The notes: generated by a model from the letters alone, not told the origin. 64,000 bases of DNA from Pontixanthobacter gangjinensis (GCF_009827545.1 NZ_WTYS01000001.1:682001-746000); one strand, 5' to 3'. Shown: positions 27,436 through 36,792, counted from the stretch's first letter. A program made the numbers and translations.

Positions 27436-28377
27436 TTAAACCGGTTCCGCTCCGCTCCCTCTGCCTCCGCGCAGCAAATATTCCTGCGTACCGCGATGTA
27501 CCACATTATCGACATCGATCACCGCCGAATTGGCATAGGTAAAGGCAGGCGATAGATTGCGATAAAGCCGGTCAAAGTCGCGCTCGACCGTTTGACGATA
27601 CAAATCCTCAAAGCTTTCAATCACGAAATAAGTCGGCTGCAAATCGCTGATAACGTAATCGGTGCGCATTACGCGGTCGACATTCAGCATGATCCGGTTC
27701 GGACTTTGCGCCTCCACCGCGAAGACAATCTCTGCGGGACCCGACAGAATACCAGCGCCATAAGCGCGCACATCGTCACCCTCCATCATCAGGCCGAATT
27801 CGACCGTGTACCAATAGAGCGCGCCCAATGCTTTCAGGCGGTTATATTTCATCGCCTTCCATCCGGCCTTGCCATATTCCTGCATGTAATCGGCAAACAC
27901 CGGATCGGTCAGCATCGGCACATGGCCGAACACATCGTGGAACACGTCGGGTTCCTGAATGTAGTCAAACGTTTCGCGGGTGCGGATGAAATTGCCTGCG
28001 GGGAAGCGGCGGTTCGCCAGATGCCAGAAAAACACATGATCGGGAATCAACATCGGCACGGGCACTACCGACCAACCTGTCAAACTGCCCAGCTCTTCGG
28101 ACAACTTGCCAAATTCGGGCACGCCGCCGCGGCCCAGATCCAGCTTCTCGCAGCCCGCCATAAAGGCGGTTGCCGCGCGGCCCGGCAGGATCGCCATTTG
28201 CCGCTCGAACAATTCATCCCAAATTGCATTTTGCTCTGCGCCATAATTCGCTTGCTTTGGCTCAAGCCAGTCTTCCCCCACATGCTCCGGCTTTTTCAGC
28301 GGCGCGGTGAAGACATCTTCCGGCATTTCGGGCAGCGTGGCAAAATCGCTAAGAGGCTCTATTACTGTCTGGGTCAT
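27436..28377 (-). CDS. phhA: phenylalanine 4-monooxygenase
   Basis: A 313-residue pterin-dependent hydroxylase that converts phenylalanine to tyrosine. The iron ligands are H147 and H152 in DVFHDVFGHVPML and E193 in YTVEFGLM. The pterin-site and C-terminal segments are typical of the bacterial monomeric enzyme. The frame is open further upstream to 28641, but that region overlaps the divergent ppk2 gene and looks non-coding; the ATG at 28377 gives the usual length. It needs a tetrahydropterin cofactor, and no recycling dehydratase (phhB) is adjacent here. Confidence 0.95.
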   Translation of the reverse strand: MTQTVIEPLSDFATLPEMPEDVFTAPLKKPEHVGEDWLEPKQANYGAEQNAIWDELFERQMAILPGRAATAFMAGCEKLDLGRGGVPEFGKLSEELGSLTGWSVVPVPMLIPDHVFFWHLANRRFPAGNFIRTRETFDYIQEPDVFHDVFGHVPMLTDPVFADYMQEYGKAGWKAMKYNRLKALGALYWYTVEFGLMMEGDDVRAYGAGILSGPAEIVFAVEAQSPNRIMLNVDRVMRTDYVISDLQPTYFVIESFEDLYRQTVERDFDRLYRNLSPAFTYANSAVIDVDNVVHRGTQEYLLRGGRGSGAEPV

Positions 28378-28436
28378 ATCGGCTGAAAGCTTTAGCAGCC
28401 GCAGGGTTAAGAAACAAATTTGTGAAGAGATAGACG

Positions 28437-29213
28437 ATGGGGAAGCTGAAGCGCACAGAATATGAAGAATTGCTCGAGCCGATGGAGGAAGAACTGGTCG
28501 CGATGGCGCGCTGGGCCAAACATTCCGGCGCGCGCATCTGCGTGATTTTTGAAGGGCGGGATACCGCAGGAAAGGGCGGAGCCATCCGCGCAGTCGGCGA
28601 GCGATTAAACCCGCGCCAATGCAATGTCGTTGCGCTGTCAAAGCCGAATGAGCGCGAAATGACTCAGTGGTATTTCCAGCGATATGTTCCCTATTTGCCC
28701 GCCGCCGGGGAAATAGTCCTGTTCGACCGCAGCTGGTATAACCGTGCTGGCGTTGAGAAAGTCATGGGCTTCACCAGCGAGGACAAGGTTGCACGATTTT
28801 TGGAAGAAGCGCCCAAATTTGAAAAAATGCTGATCGATGACGGGATATTACTGTTCAAATATTGGCTGACGACTGATCAGGAAAAACAGGAAGAAAGGCT
28901 TACGGAAAGGCTGGAAGACCCGTTGAAGCGGTGGAAACTGTCACCGATCGATTTGGCCGCCCGCGAGCAATATGACGCCTACACTCAGGCCCGCGAAGCA
29001 ATGCTGAAGGCTACCCACACAGACCATGCGCCTTGGACACTGGTGGATTTCAATGACCAGAAACAGGGACGGCTGACATTGGTGCGCAATTTGCTCGACC
29101 GGATGCCTGACACGCATATCGAGCCGCCAGCTCTGGCATTTCCCGAGCTTGGCCATGACCCGATTTCGGAAAGTTACTCGGTCTTGAAACCGATCGCCGA
29201 TTACACGCCGTGA
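28437..29213 (+). CDS. ppk2: polyphosphate kinase 2
   Basis: A 258-residue class I-type PPK2 that transfers phosphate between polyphosphate and nucleoside diphosphates. Walker A is FEGRDTAGKGGAI (residues 38-50), Walker B is VLFDRSWYNRAGVE (94-107), and the lid region carries basic residues around ERLEDPLKRWKLSP. It is divergent from phhA with 59 bases between the starts. The direction (NTP production or polyphosphate synthesis) and nucleotide preference are not predictable from sequence alone. It could draw on phosphate taken up by the system at 58-61 kb, but no Pho-box-like sequence was seen upstream. Confidence 0.94.
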   Translation: MGKLKRTEYEELLEPMEEELVAMARWAKHSGARICVIFEGRDTAGKGGAIRAVGERLNPRQCNVVALSKPNEREMTQWYFQRYVPYLPAAGEIVLFDRSWYNRAGVEKVMGFTSEDKVARFLEEAPKFEKMLIDDGILLFKYWLTTDQEKQEERLTERLEDPLKRWKLSPIDLAAREQYDAYTQAREAMLKATHTDHAPWTLVDFNDQKQGRLTLVRNLLDRMPDTHIEPPALAFPELGHDPISESYSVLKPIADYTP

Positions 29214-29468
29214 CCCGGTTGTGCTTGGCCGAGATGCCCGAGATTTTCCTACATTGCCAGTTTAGGGCAGGAGAGTTCATCGCTCTTTGACATTGTCAGC
29301 TTCCGTGACCGCATTGGCAGCATTTTTGCTGCTCGGGATTTTTCGGAAATCAAAGCCCGAGCAAATGTGTAACCCGTATCCCAACAGGCAAACCGTATGA
29401 AATCAGGCAATTACCAAAGGTGTGTTAGGTTACAGGTGTAACCCTAAGCCCCACATTCGTCGTCGCCG
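29214..29468. other. 255-base convergent gap with hairpins, no gene seen
   Basis: Between the ppk2 and thiolase stops. It contains three potential hairpins: GCAGCA-TTTT-TGCTGC (29317-29332), GCTCGGG/CCCGAGC (29331-29362) and GGTTAC-AGGT-GTAACC (29428-29443). None has a clear T tract, so termination is possible but not proven. A TTGACA at 29288 has no matching -10. Confidence 0.5.
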
Positions 29469-30698
29469 CTAGCTGGCCCGTTCGAACAAAGCGGCGATAC
29501 CCTGACCGCCGCCGATGCACATGGTTTCAAGCCCGAAGCGGGCTTCGCGCCGGTGCATTTCATGCGCCATATCGGCCAGAATGCGTCCGCCGGTCGCGCC
29601 AATCGGATGGCCGAGTGAAATGCCCGATCCATTGACGTTGAGCATATCCATCCGGCTGTCATTCTCTGACCAACCCCAGCCTTTAAGCACCGCCAGAACC
29701 TGCGGCGCAAAGGCTTCGTTAAGTTCGACCAGATCGATGTCGGCCCAACCTTTGCCGCTGCGCGCGAACAGCCGTTCGGTCGCTGGCACAGGGCCGATAC
29801 CCATTCGCGCCGGATCGCACCCGGCGGCGGCCCAACTGTCAAACCACAGCAAAGGTTCAAGGCCGAGTTCTTCTAATTTGTCCTCGCCTACCACCAGGCA
29901 GGCTGCGGCGGCGTCATTTTGCTGGCTGGCATTGCCTGCGGTTACCACGGCATCAGGATTGGTTTTGCCTTCGAGCGCTCGCAAAGCGCCAAGGCTTTCG
30001 AGGCTTGCATCAGCGCGGAAGCCTTCATCTTTGGCGAATATCACGGCATCGCCGCGCCTTTGGGGGATTTCAACAGGCACCATCTGTGCATCGAATTTAC
30101 CAGCATCCCAAGCCGCAGCCGCATTTTGGTGGCTCCTCACAGCATATGCGTCCGATGCCTCGCGACTGATGTCATAATCCTTGGCCAGGTTTTCGGCGGT
30201 TTCGATCATGCCGGTAATCACGCCGAACCGTTCGATTGGCTGGCTCATCAACCGGCCCCGCGTCAGCCGGTCGTGCAACGTCATATCGCCGAACCGCACG
30301 CCTTGGCGCAGATCGGTGGTGTAATGCTCGACATTGGACATGCTCTCAACACCGCCTGCGACCACTACATCAGCCGCGCCGGTTTGAATCATCATTGCGG
30401 CGTTTATGACCGCTTGCAGGCCAGAGCCGCAGCGGCGGTCCAATTGATAGCCGGGCACTTCGATAGGCAAGCCAGCGGCGAGCCAGCTCCAATGGCCGAT
30501 CGACGGTGCCTCCGCGCTGCCATAGCCTTGGCTGAATACCACATCGTCGACCCGCTCGGGATCGATACCGCTGCGCTCGATCAACGCCTTGAGAATTACC
30601 GCGCCAAGCGGCCCGGCCTCCATCGGCGCAAGCGATCCAAGGAATTTGCCGACCGGCGTGCGGAGCGGGCTGACGATTGCGGCGCGGCGAAGTGTCAT
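29469..30698 (-). CDS. thiolase (acetyl-CoA C-acetyltransferase family)
   Basis: A 409-residue thiolase distinct from that at 18.7 kb. C90 in LDRRCGSGLQAV is the acyl-accepting cysteine; NVNGSGISLGHPIGATGGR holds the active-site histidine and CIGGGQGIAALFE the second cysteine. It is the last gene of a three-gene operon, its start overlapping the CoA-transferase stop by four bases (ATGA). With acyl-CoA dehydrogenase and CoA-transferase upstream it probably performs the final thiolytic step in degradation of a carboxylic acid. The substrate is not identifiable. Confidence 0.92.
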   Translation of the reverse strand: MTLRRAAIVSPLRTPVGKFLGSLAPMEAGPLGAVILKALIERSGIDPERVDDVVFSQGYGSAEAPSIGHWSWLAAGLPIEVPGYQLDRRCGSGLQAVINAAMMIQTGAADVVVAGGVESMSNVEHYTTDLRQGVRFGDMTLHDRLTRGRLMSQPIERFGVITGMIETAENLAKDYDISREASDAYAVRSHQNAAAAWDAGKFDAQMVPVEIPQRRGDAVIFAKDEGFRADASLESLGALRALEGKTNPDAVVTAGNASQQNDAAAACLVVGEDKLEELGLEPLLWFDSWAAAGCDPARMGIGPVPATERLFARSGKGWADIDLVELNEAFAPQVLAVLKGWGWSENDSRMDMLNVNGSGISLGHPIGATGGRILADMAHEMHRREARFGLETMCIGGGQGIAALFERAS

Positions 30699-31939
30699 GA
30701 TTTGTCCTTATTTGAATGGGCATCACTACCGGCAACGATTCCGGCGTCCATCAACTTGCCAATTGCGCCCGAACCCAGTCCGAGCCGTTCAGCGAGAATT
30801 TCTTCGCTGCTCGCGCCAAGGAACGGTGCTGGCTGCGGATCACCGCGAGTGTGGCCCGGCATATTGGCGAAGGGGCCGGGGGCCGGATAGTCAAAGCCGC
30901 TGGGGTTGGCAGGCGATGTGCCAAACAGCGGATTATCCGTGACCAGATCGGGGTCGGTCGCGGCCTCGTGCATCGTGCGGTATCGTTCGAAAGTGGCGCC
31001 AGCGGCTGCGAGCCGCCTGGCCAGATCATCATAGGAAAACTGGTCGGCCACGCTTTGAAACAGCGCGAACAATTCTTCGCGGTGGGTGAAGCGGAAATGG
31101 TCGCTGGCGCTGAAGGATACGCCGTGTTTACTCTCGATTGCGCCCACTTGCCCGGCCACATCAAACGCCTCGACCAATCCGGCCCATTGTTTGTTGGTCA
31201 ATGCTGCGACCATAAAGCGCTTGCCGTCTCTTGAACGGAAGTCGCGCCCGAAAGCGCCCCAAATTGCATTGCCAAGCCGCTGCCTGTCGCCGCCGCGATA
31301 GAGCATTTCCGCCATCGCACCGCTATTGGCCACAGTGCCAATTGCGACATCGCCAAGCGGAATACGAACTTCGCTGCCTTCGCCGGTGACATCACGGTGG
31401 CGTAATGCCGCCATCAGCGCGAACGCAGTATAAGCGCCGGTGATGAAGTCCCATGCAGGGAGCGTCTGGTTGACCGGCGGGGCGCTGTCCTGATCCCATT
31501 CGGCGGGGCCAGTCATCAGCGGGTATCCGCTGGCAGCGTTGACAGTAAAATCCATCGCCTGGCGTCCGTCACCCCAGCCCATAATCCGCACAGTAATCAT
31601 GTCATCGCGCCCGGCCTTCAGGACTTCATGAGAAAGGAAGCTTTTCTCCGGAACATTGGTAATTATCTGGCCGGTCTTGCGCGCCAGTTCCTGCACCAAT
31701 TCGCGCCCCTCTGCCGTGCGCATATTTACCGCGACGCTTTTCTTGGCGCGGTTCAGATTTTCCCAGCTGAGCGAGCGGCCCTCTTCGGTTAGTTGATAGC
31801 GGTCATAATCAAGTCCGCCGCCGATCTGGTCGACGCGGATAACCTCGGCCCCCATTTGCGCGCAGTATAGTCCCGCAGTCGGCGAGGCGACAAAGCTCGA
31901 CACCTCGATAATCGAAAGGCCGCTCAGTAAATTGTACAT
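30695..31939 (-). CDS. CaiB/BaiF family (type III) CoA-transferase
   Basis: A 414-residue CoA-transferase that moves CoA between carboxylic acids. The N-terminal LSIIEVSSFVASPTAGLYCAQ and GAEVIRVDQIGGG are the family nucleotide-like fold opening; RAKKSVAVNMRTAEGR follows. The region around WDFITGAYTAFALMAALRHR is conserved, and the catalytic aspartate should lie near residue 160-170. The ATG overlaps the dehydrogenase stop by one base (TAATG) and the stop overlaps the thiolase start by four. The operon suggests activation of an acid by CoA transfer rather than by a ligase. Substrate unknown. Confidence 0.9.
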   Translation of the reverse strand: MYNLLSGLSIIEVSSFVASPTAGLYCAQMGAEVIRVDQIGGGLDYDRYQLTEEGRSLSWENLNRAKKSVAVNMRTAEGRELVQELARKTGQIITNVPEKSFLSHEVLKAGRDDMITVRIMGWGDGRQAMDFTVNAASGYPLMTGPAEWDQDSAPPVNQTLPAWDFITGAYTAFALMAALRHRDVTGEGSEVRIPLGDVAIGTVANSGAMAEMLYRGGDRQRLGNAIWGAFGRDFRSRDGKRFMVAALTNKQWAGLVEAFDVAGQVGAIESKHGVSFSASDHFRFTHREELFALFQSVADQFSYDDLARRLAAAGATFERYRTMHEAATDPDLVTDNPLFGTSPANPSGFDYPAPGPFANMPGHTRGDPQPAPFLGASSEEILAERLGLGSGAIGKLMDAGIVAGSDAHSNKDKS

Positions 31940-33135
31940 TACGCGTCAACTCCGGCAGCAAATTGGCGAAGCATATTCTTGGCGATGACGAGCTGGAGGA
32001 TCTGTGTGGTGCCCTCATAAATCGTGTAGATACGGGCATCTCGGTAAAACCGTTCTGCCTCATACTCGGCCAGATAGCCTGCGCCGCCATGGATCTGGAC
32101 ACAGCGATCGGCGACACGGTTGCACATTTCGGAGGCGAACATTTTTGCGCTGGCGCATTCGATGATTGCTTTACCCTTGTCGGCTTTCGCGCTGGCATCG
32201 CGCAGCATACATTCGGCCGCATAGATTTCGGCTTTGCTATCCGCAAGCATGGCTTGGATTAGCTGGAAATTGGCAATCGGTTCGCCAAATGCCTTGCGCT
32301 CATTGGCATAACGCATTGCGGTGTCGAGAATGCGCTGAGCATATCCCGCGCTCGCCGCGCCGACCGACAGGCGGCCATTGTCGAGGCTCTGCATGGCGGT
32401 GGCAAAACCGCGGCCTTCCTCCCCGCCCAGCAGCGCATTGCCCGGCAGCTTGACATCATCGAGATAAATATCGGCAATATGGCTGCCCGATTGGCCCATC
32501 TTACGATCGGGCTTTCCAACCGATATGCCGGGCGTATCCATCGGCACCAGAAAGGCGCTGACATGGGCGTTCTTCGGCAAAGCCTCGTCATTGGTGCGTG
32601 CCATGATTAGCCCCAGTTTAGCGTGCGGAGCGTTGGTGATGTATCGTTTCGCGCCATTGAGGACGTAGCCATTGCCGTCCTTCTTGGCAGTCGTTGCCAT
32701 CGCGGCGCTATCCGATCCGGACCCGGGCTCGGTAAGGCCAAAACAGGCGATTTCACCGGCTGCTAGGCGCGGCAGCCATTCGGCTTTTTGATCGGCGGTG
32801 CCTGAGTTCTTGAGCGCCGAACAAACCATGCCAAGATTGATTGAAGCAATTGAGCGATAGGCTGGCATCGCATAAGATAACGTCCTGATCGTCTCCACAT
32901 ATTGCGGCACGTTCATGCCGCTGCCGCCATATTCTTCGGGCGTGGTCAGCCCGAATAGACCCATCTCGCGCATTTCGTTGATCAACTCTTCGGGGATGCG
33001 GTCGTTGGCGATGACCTCCTCTTCTGCCGGGATCAGCCGTTCGCGGACATAACGCTTCAATTGTTCTATAAATTGATCGAAAATGTCCGCGTCCATGCCT
33101 GCGTTTGGGGCTGTTGGCGTGCTGGTTTCTGCCAT
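31939..33135 (-). CDS. acyl-CoA dehydrogenase
   Basis: A 398-residue flavoprotein that introduces a 2,3 double bond into acyl-CoA. The FAD and substrate motifs are visible: CFGLTEPGSGSDSAAM, GAKRYITNA, and the C-terminal QIHGGAGYLAEYEAERFYRDA followed by IYEGTTQILQ. The ATG at 33135, preceded by GAGGATGACGCC, is preferred to a TTG at 33162. It heads the dehydrogenase/CoA-transferase/thiolase operon. No hydratase or hydroxyacyl-CoA dehydrogenase is adjacent, so those steps must be supplied elsewhere, possibly by the MaoC protein at 18 kb. Confidence 0.93.
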   Translation of the reverse strand: MAETSTPTAPNAGMDADIFDQFIEQLKRYVRERLIPAEEEVIANDRIPEELINEMREMGLFGLTTPEEYGGSGMNVPQYVETIRTLSYAMPAYRSIASINLGMVCSALKNSGTADQKAEWLPRLAAGEIACFGLTEPGSGSDSAAMATTAKKDGNGYVLNGAKRYITNAPHAKLGLIMARTNDEALPKNAHVSAFLVPMDTPGISVGKPDRKMGQSGSHIADIYLDDVKLPGNALLGGEEGRGFATAMQSLDNGRLSVGAASAGYAQRILDTAMRYANERKAFGEPIANFQLIQAMLADSKAEIYAAECMLRDASAKADKGKAIIECASAKMFASEMCNRVADRCVQIHGGAGYLAEYEAERFYRDARIYTIYEGTTQILQLVIAKNMLRQFAAGVDA

Positions 33136-33179
33136 GGCGTCATCCTCTTTACTGTGTCGCAATTATCGTTGAATCTTGC

Positions 33180-33401
33180 TTAGGACTCGGGCGGCCCATC
33201 GCTATCTTGGCTATCTTCGGCCTGAGCAGTTTCAGCTTCACCGGCTTGCTGGGCGGGCAATCGTTTTGCCTCAATCATTTCGGCGGCTTCATCCAATGCG
33301 CGCGCTTCGCCCACGCTGACGCCGCCGGGGCCGGGATCATTATCCGCCGCACCGCAGGCGCTGAGCAGCAGTGCCGAAACGAAGATCACAATTTTTTTCA
33401 T
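33180..33401 (-). CDS. small acidic lipoprotein
   Basis: A 73-residue protein with a basic N-terminus, a hydrophobic segment and a lipobox LLSAC (C16), so it should be a lipoprotein. The mature part is acidic and Ala/Glu rich (ARALDEAAEMIEAKRLP, then EDSQDSDGPPES), with no recognisable domain. The ATG at 33401 places the lipobox correctly; the frame is open further upstream but without coding character. It follows another small lipoprotein and its terminator on the same strand. Function unknown. Confidence 0.75.
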   Translation of the reverse strand: MKKIVIFVSALLLSACGAADNDPGPGGVSVGEARALDEAAEMIEAKRLPAQQAGEAETAQAEDSQDSDGPPES

Positions 33402-33429
33402 CTCGCCACCATAGCGCGCTGGCGGCAAA

Positions 33430-33467
33430 GGAAAAGCGGGTGAATCGACTGAACGATCCACCCGCTT
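33430..33467 (-). terminator. intrinsic terminator after the 122-residue lipoprotein gene
   Basis: On the minus strand AAGCGGGTG pairs with CACCCGCTT (33434-33442 with 33459-33467), with an inner ATCG/CGAT stem, followed by TTTTCCTTT. It separates the two small lipoprotein genes. Confidence 0.82.
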
Positions 33468-33489
33468 CCGAAATTCTAACTCAGGTTGA

Positions 33490-33858
33490 TTAGTTACCGA
33501 GTTCTTTCTTGGCAGCATCAACACCCTTGTCGATCAGGCGATTGCCTTCTTTCTTAGCAGCGTTTTCGCCAGCTCTCTGACGTTCAGCGGCAACATCGCG
33601 AGCAGTCGCCTCTGCAGCATCACCCGCATCGTCGGCTTCTTGCGCGACGACGGCGGAGGTATCAGTGGAAGCTTCTGAGACATTGGTATCTGCAGCGGCA
33701 TCGGCAACCGGCGCTTCTTCGACTGGCTCGACAGCTTCTTCAGCAATTTCTTCGACGCTTTCGGCTTCCGCTTCAACCGATGCGTCTTCTGATGTTCCGC
33801 AAGCGGCCAAAGCCAGAGCGGCCGACGATGCGAATGCAGTGTAAAGAATCTTTCTCAT
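33490..33858 (-). CDS. small acidic, Ala/Glu-rich lipoprotein
   Basis: A 122-residue protein with a signal peptide and lipobox LALAAC (C20), followed by a strongly acidic stretch (EEIAEEAVEPVEEAP) and a C-terminal part of mixed charge (ERQRAGENAAKKEGN) likely to be helical. No family is recognised. The ATG at 33858 is chosen because it begins the signal peptide; a longer in-frame start near 34044 would overlap the recQ start region. It is divergent from recQ and ends at an intrinsic terminator. Possibly an envelope spacer or stress protein, but this is a guess. Confidence 0.75.
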   Translation of the reverse strand: MRKILYTAFASSAALALAACGTSEDASVEAEAESVEEIAEEAVEPVEEAPVADAAADTNVSEASTDTSAVVAQEADDAGDAAEATARDVAAERQRAGENAAKKEGNRLIDKGVDAAKKELGN

Positions 33859-34015
33859 TATATACTCCCATGAATTTTTGGGCTGCGTTTGGCATTTGGC
33901 CGGCAGCGAGTCGCTCCAATACCTTGCCTGAGCGCGAACCGCAAAGCCCATATCTGTGGGCAACATCAGTTTACAGGTGTTCCCGCCGTCACCGCGGTCT
34001 GCCAAGAGGCCGCGC

Positions 34016-35815
34016 ATGGCGATTAATATAGAAGATGATGGCAAGCTTGATCTTGCGCGTGAGAAATTGCGGACGATCTTCGGGTTCGAGAGCTTTCGCG
34101 GGCGTCAGGCAGAGGTTGTCTCTCGAATTTTGGGAGGGCAATCGACACTGGCGGTAATGCCGACAGGTGCCGGTAAGTCGCTGACCTATCAATTGCCTGC
34201 GACAATGCAGCACGGCACTTGCATAGTTATTTCGCCCTTGATTGCGTTAATGCATGACCAATTGCGCGCAGCCACCGCCAATGGGATCAGGGCCGCTACG
34301 CTGACCAGCGCCGATGCCGATTGGCGCGAGACAATGGATGCCTATCGTGCTGGCGAGCTGGACTTGCTGTACGTTGCGCCCGAACGCGCCAGCCAGTCGC
34401 GTTTTTGTGACTTTCTGACATCGTCCCCGATTGCCCTATTCGCAATTGACGAGGCGCATTGCGTTTCGGAGTGGGGGCATGATTTCAGGCCCGATTATCG
34501 CCAGCTCCTGCCGCTGCTGGAACGTTTTCCCGATGTGCCGCGGCTTGCGTTAACCGCAACCGCAGATCAGCGCACCCGCGCCGATATTCTGACCCAGCTT
34601 GGCATTCCGCAGGATGGGTTGATCTTGGCCGGATTCGACCGGCCCAATATCCGATACACTATCCGTCACCGAGAAAATCCTGTGCGCCAGATAGAAGCGT
34701 TGATGAAGGAGCAGCCGGGGCCAGGCATCGTCTATGCCCCAACCCGGCGCAAGGTTGAGGATATTGCCGAAAAGCTTGCAGCGGCCACTGGCCGCAATGT
34801 GCTGCCCTATCACGCAGGGCTTCCTGCTGAAGAACGCAGTGCCAATCAGGCTGAATTTGTTGCTTCGGAAGATATGGTGATCGTCGCCACGATCGCTTTC
34901 GGCATGGGAATTGATAAGCCCGATGTGCGGTTTGTTGCGCACGCTGGCATCCCCAAATCAATCGAGGCCTATTATCAGGAAACCGGCCGTGCCGGGCGCG
35001 ATGGCGATCCGGCGAATGCGGTTATGTTCTGGGGTGCGGGTGATTTTGCGCAAGCGCGGCAGCGGGTCACAGAACTTCCAGAAGAACGGCGGAATGACGA
35101 ACGCGCACGTTTAGACATGCTCGATTCGCTGGTGGAAACGCCGGGGTGCCGCAGGGCGGTTTTACTGAGGCATTTCGGCGAAGACCCGGAGGCGACATGC
35201 GGCAATTGCGACAATTGCCTCGATCCGCCCAAAGTTTCCGATGTTACTCAAACCGCGCGCAAATTGTTGTCGGCAGTTTACCGGACCGGCCAGAGCTTCG
35301 GCTTCGGTCATATCCAAAAAGTTTTGACCGGCAGCACCGATGACCGTGTCGAGCAGCGTGGTCACGACCAGCTCAGCGTCTTCGGGATTGTCGCTGGTGA
35401 CGAAGCTGAAATGCTAAAGCCTCTGTCCCGCGCACTACAGGCTCGCGGCGCTCTGGTTTCAACCGAACATGGGGGACTGGCGCTCGGCGGTGATGCGCCG
35501 GCGATTTTGAAAGGCGACCAGGCTGTCGAAATCGTGATCCCGCCAAAAGCCAATAAGCGTAATGGCAGGGGGGCGAGGGGCGGCGCACCCAATCCGATCG
35601 GCGATCCGTTGTTTGAGGCGCTGCGAGAGTTGCGGCGCGAATTGGCATTGGAGGCGCAAGTTCCGCCTTATGTAATTTTTCACGATGCTACCTTGCGCGA
35701 ATTGGCTGAAGCACGCCCTGCCTCGATCGGCGAATTTGGCAAAATCGGCGGAGTGGGAGCCAAGAAGCTGGCGGCGCATGGCAACGCGTTTCTCTCGGTC
35801 ATTCGTGAATATTGA
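34016..35815 (+). CDS. recQ: RecQ-family ATP-dependent DNA helicase
   Basis: A 599-residue 3'-5' helicase acting in recombination and fork repair. Walker A is MPTGAGKS (residues 48-55), the DEAH box is DEAHCVSEWGHDFRP (145-159) containing the aromatic-rich loop, and motif VI is QETGRAGRDG. The zinc-binding CRRAVLLRHFGE...CGNCDNC follows, then the RQC domain and a C-terminal HRDC domain (about 515-595). The ATG at 34016 with AAGAGG seven bases upstream is preferred over a GTG at 33956. Length and domain order match E. coli RecQ. Confidence 0.95.
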   Translation: MAINIEDDGKLDLAREKLRTIFGFESFRGRQAEVVSRILGGQSTLAVMPTGAGKSLTYQLPATMQHGTCIVISPLIALMHDQLRAATANGIRAATLTSADADWRETMDAYRAGELDLLYVAPERASQSRFCDFLTSSPIALFAIDEAHCVSEWGHDFRPDYRQLLPLLERFPDVPRLALTATADQRTRADILTQLGIPQDGLILAGFDRPNIRYTIRHRENPVRQIEALMKEQPGPGIVYAPTRRKVEDIAEKLAAATGRNVLPYHAGLPAEERSANQAEFVASEDMVIVATIAFGMGIDKPDVRFVAHAGIPKSIEAYYQETGRAGRDGDPANAVMFWGAGDFAQARQRVTELPEERRNDERARLDMLDSLVETPGCRRAVLLRHFGEDPEATCGNCDNCLDPPKVSDVTQTARKLLSAVYRTGQSFGFGHIQKVLTGSTDDRVEQRGHDQLSVFGIVAGDEAEMLKPLSRALQARGALVSTEHGGLALGGDAPAILKGDQAVEIVIPPKANKRNGRGARGGAPNPIGDPLFEALRELRRELALEAQVPPYVIFHDATLRELAEARPASIGEFGKIGGVGAKKLAAHGNAFLSVIREY

Positions 35816-35827
35816 CATTTCCTGCAT

Positions 35828-35858
35828 TTGATATAAACATGATATCATAATTATATCA
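35828..35858 (+). promoter_or_regulatory. promoter with nested palindromic operator for the SPFH operon
   Basis: TTGATA (35828-35833) and TTATAT (35851-35856) are spaced by exactly 17 bases. The outer arms TGATATAA (35829-35836) and TTATATCA (35851-35858) form an inverted repeat, and a second perfect palindrome ATGATATCAT (35839-35848) lies between them. Four TGATAT half-sites therefore cover the promoter. This suits a ribbon-helix-helix repressor, such as the one encoded by the second gene of the operon. Confidence 0.6.
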
Positions 35859-35880
35859 GGCTTTGGTGAGGGAAATGAAT

Positions 35881-36792
35881 ATGAATAAAGTATCAGGCGC
35901 GATGAATGTCAGCCGTGAACGCTCTGCGAAATCCTATAGCGGTTATTTAATGTTGCTGGTCATGCTTGCGCTTGTCGCGCTGGCCGTGCTGGCAATTGCC
36001 AATGGCGCTCCGGCCAATGGTGCTCCGAAATCCGCGAAACTGATATTCGCTGGTACCTTGGTTGGTTCAATTCTCGGGCTGCTTTTCTTCGCCGCCGGGT
36101 TCTTCATGGTGCAGCCCAATCAGGCAGCGGTAATCACGCTTTTCGGCGAATATCGCGGTTCCGAACGGACTGAGGGATTGCGCTGGGTGTGGCCCTGGAT
36201 GATGCGAAAGAAAATCAGCGCGCGAGCCCACAACATCCATTCGGAGCGAGTTAAGATCAATGATTTGCGCGGTAATCCGATCGAAATTGCCTGCAATGTC
36301 GTGTGGCGTGTTTCTGATACGGCGCAAGCGAGTTTCGATGTCGATGATTATAAGGAATTCGTGAATATCCAGATCGAAGCCGGTCTTCGTACGGTCGGTT
36401 CGCGGCATCCGTATGATGATTTTGAAGGCGAGGAAGTCACGCTCCGCTCGGGCGGTGATGTGATCAATCGCGAACTGTTGGTCGAACTTAACGACCGGTT
36501 GATGGTTGCGGGGATCACGGTTGATGAAGCTGGCCTGACGCACCTTGCCTATGCATCGGAAATCGCCAGTGCGATGCTGAAGCGCCAACAGGCTGACGCG
36601 ATTATCGCAGCACGTAAGAAAATCGTTCTTGGCGCGGTGGGTATGGTTGAAGATGCGCTTACAAAGCTGAAAGACGATGACATTGTTGAGCTGGATGCCG
36701 AGCGGCGTGCCGCGATGGTGTCGAACCTGCTGGTTGTTCTGTGCGGCGAACGTGAAGCGCATCCAGTGGTCAATGCCGGCTCGCTTTATTGA
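35881..36792 (+). CDS. SPFH/band 7 domain membrane protein
   Basis: A 303-residue protein with two hydrophobic segments near the N-terminus (about residues 18-40 and 52-76) and an SPFH/band 7 domain, recognised by [26 protein letters not shown] and later by [36 protein letters not shown]-type segments. SPFH proteins form cage-like oligomers in membranes and often associate with proteases or nodulation/stress functions. ATG 35881 gives the best Shine-Dalgarno spacing to AGGGA; ATG 35875 is the alternative. A ribbon-helix-helix gene follows 24 bases after the stop, and a palindrome covers the promoter. Partner and role are unknown. Confidence 0.85.
   Translation: MNKVSGAMNVSRERSAKSYSGYLMLLVMLALVALAVLAIANGAPANGAPKSAKLIFAGTLVGSILGLLFFAAGFFMVQPNQAAVITLFGEYRGSERTEGLRWVWPWMMRKKISARAHNIHSERVKINDLRGNPIEIACNVVWRVSDTAQASFDVDDYKEFVNIQIEAGLRTVGSRHPYDDFEGEEVTLRSGGDVINRELLVELNDRLMVAGITVDEAGLTHLAYASEIASAMLKRQQADAIIAARKKIVLGAVGMVEDALTKLKDDDIVELDAERRAAMVSNLLVVLCGEREAHPVVNAGSLY

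Noticed and set aside
28378-28641. 88-residue N-terminal extension of phhA
   Set aside because: It crosses the divergent ppk2 promoter and coding start and is not protein-like; normal length is reached from ATG 28377.
29425-29447. TTAGGTTAC/GTAACCCTAA palindrome as a regulator operator
   Set aside because: It lies downstream of both flanking genes, where an operator would serve no start; kept only as a possible hairpin in the gap.
35812-35817. TTGACA as the -35 of the SPFH promoter
   Set aside because: No -10 at 16-18 bases; the TTGATA/TTATAT pair 16 bases downstream has the exact 17-base spacing and is preferred.
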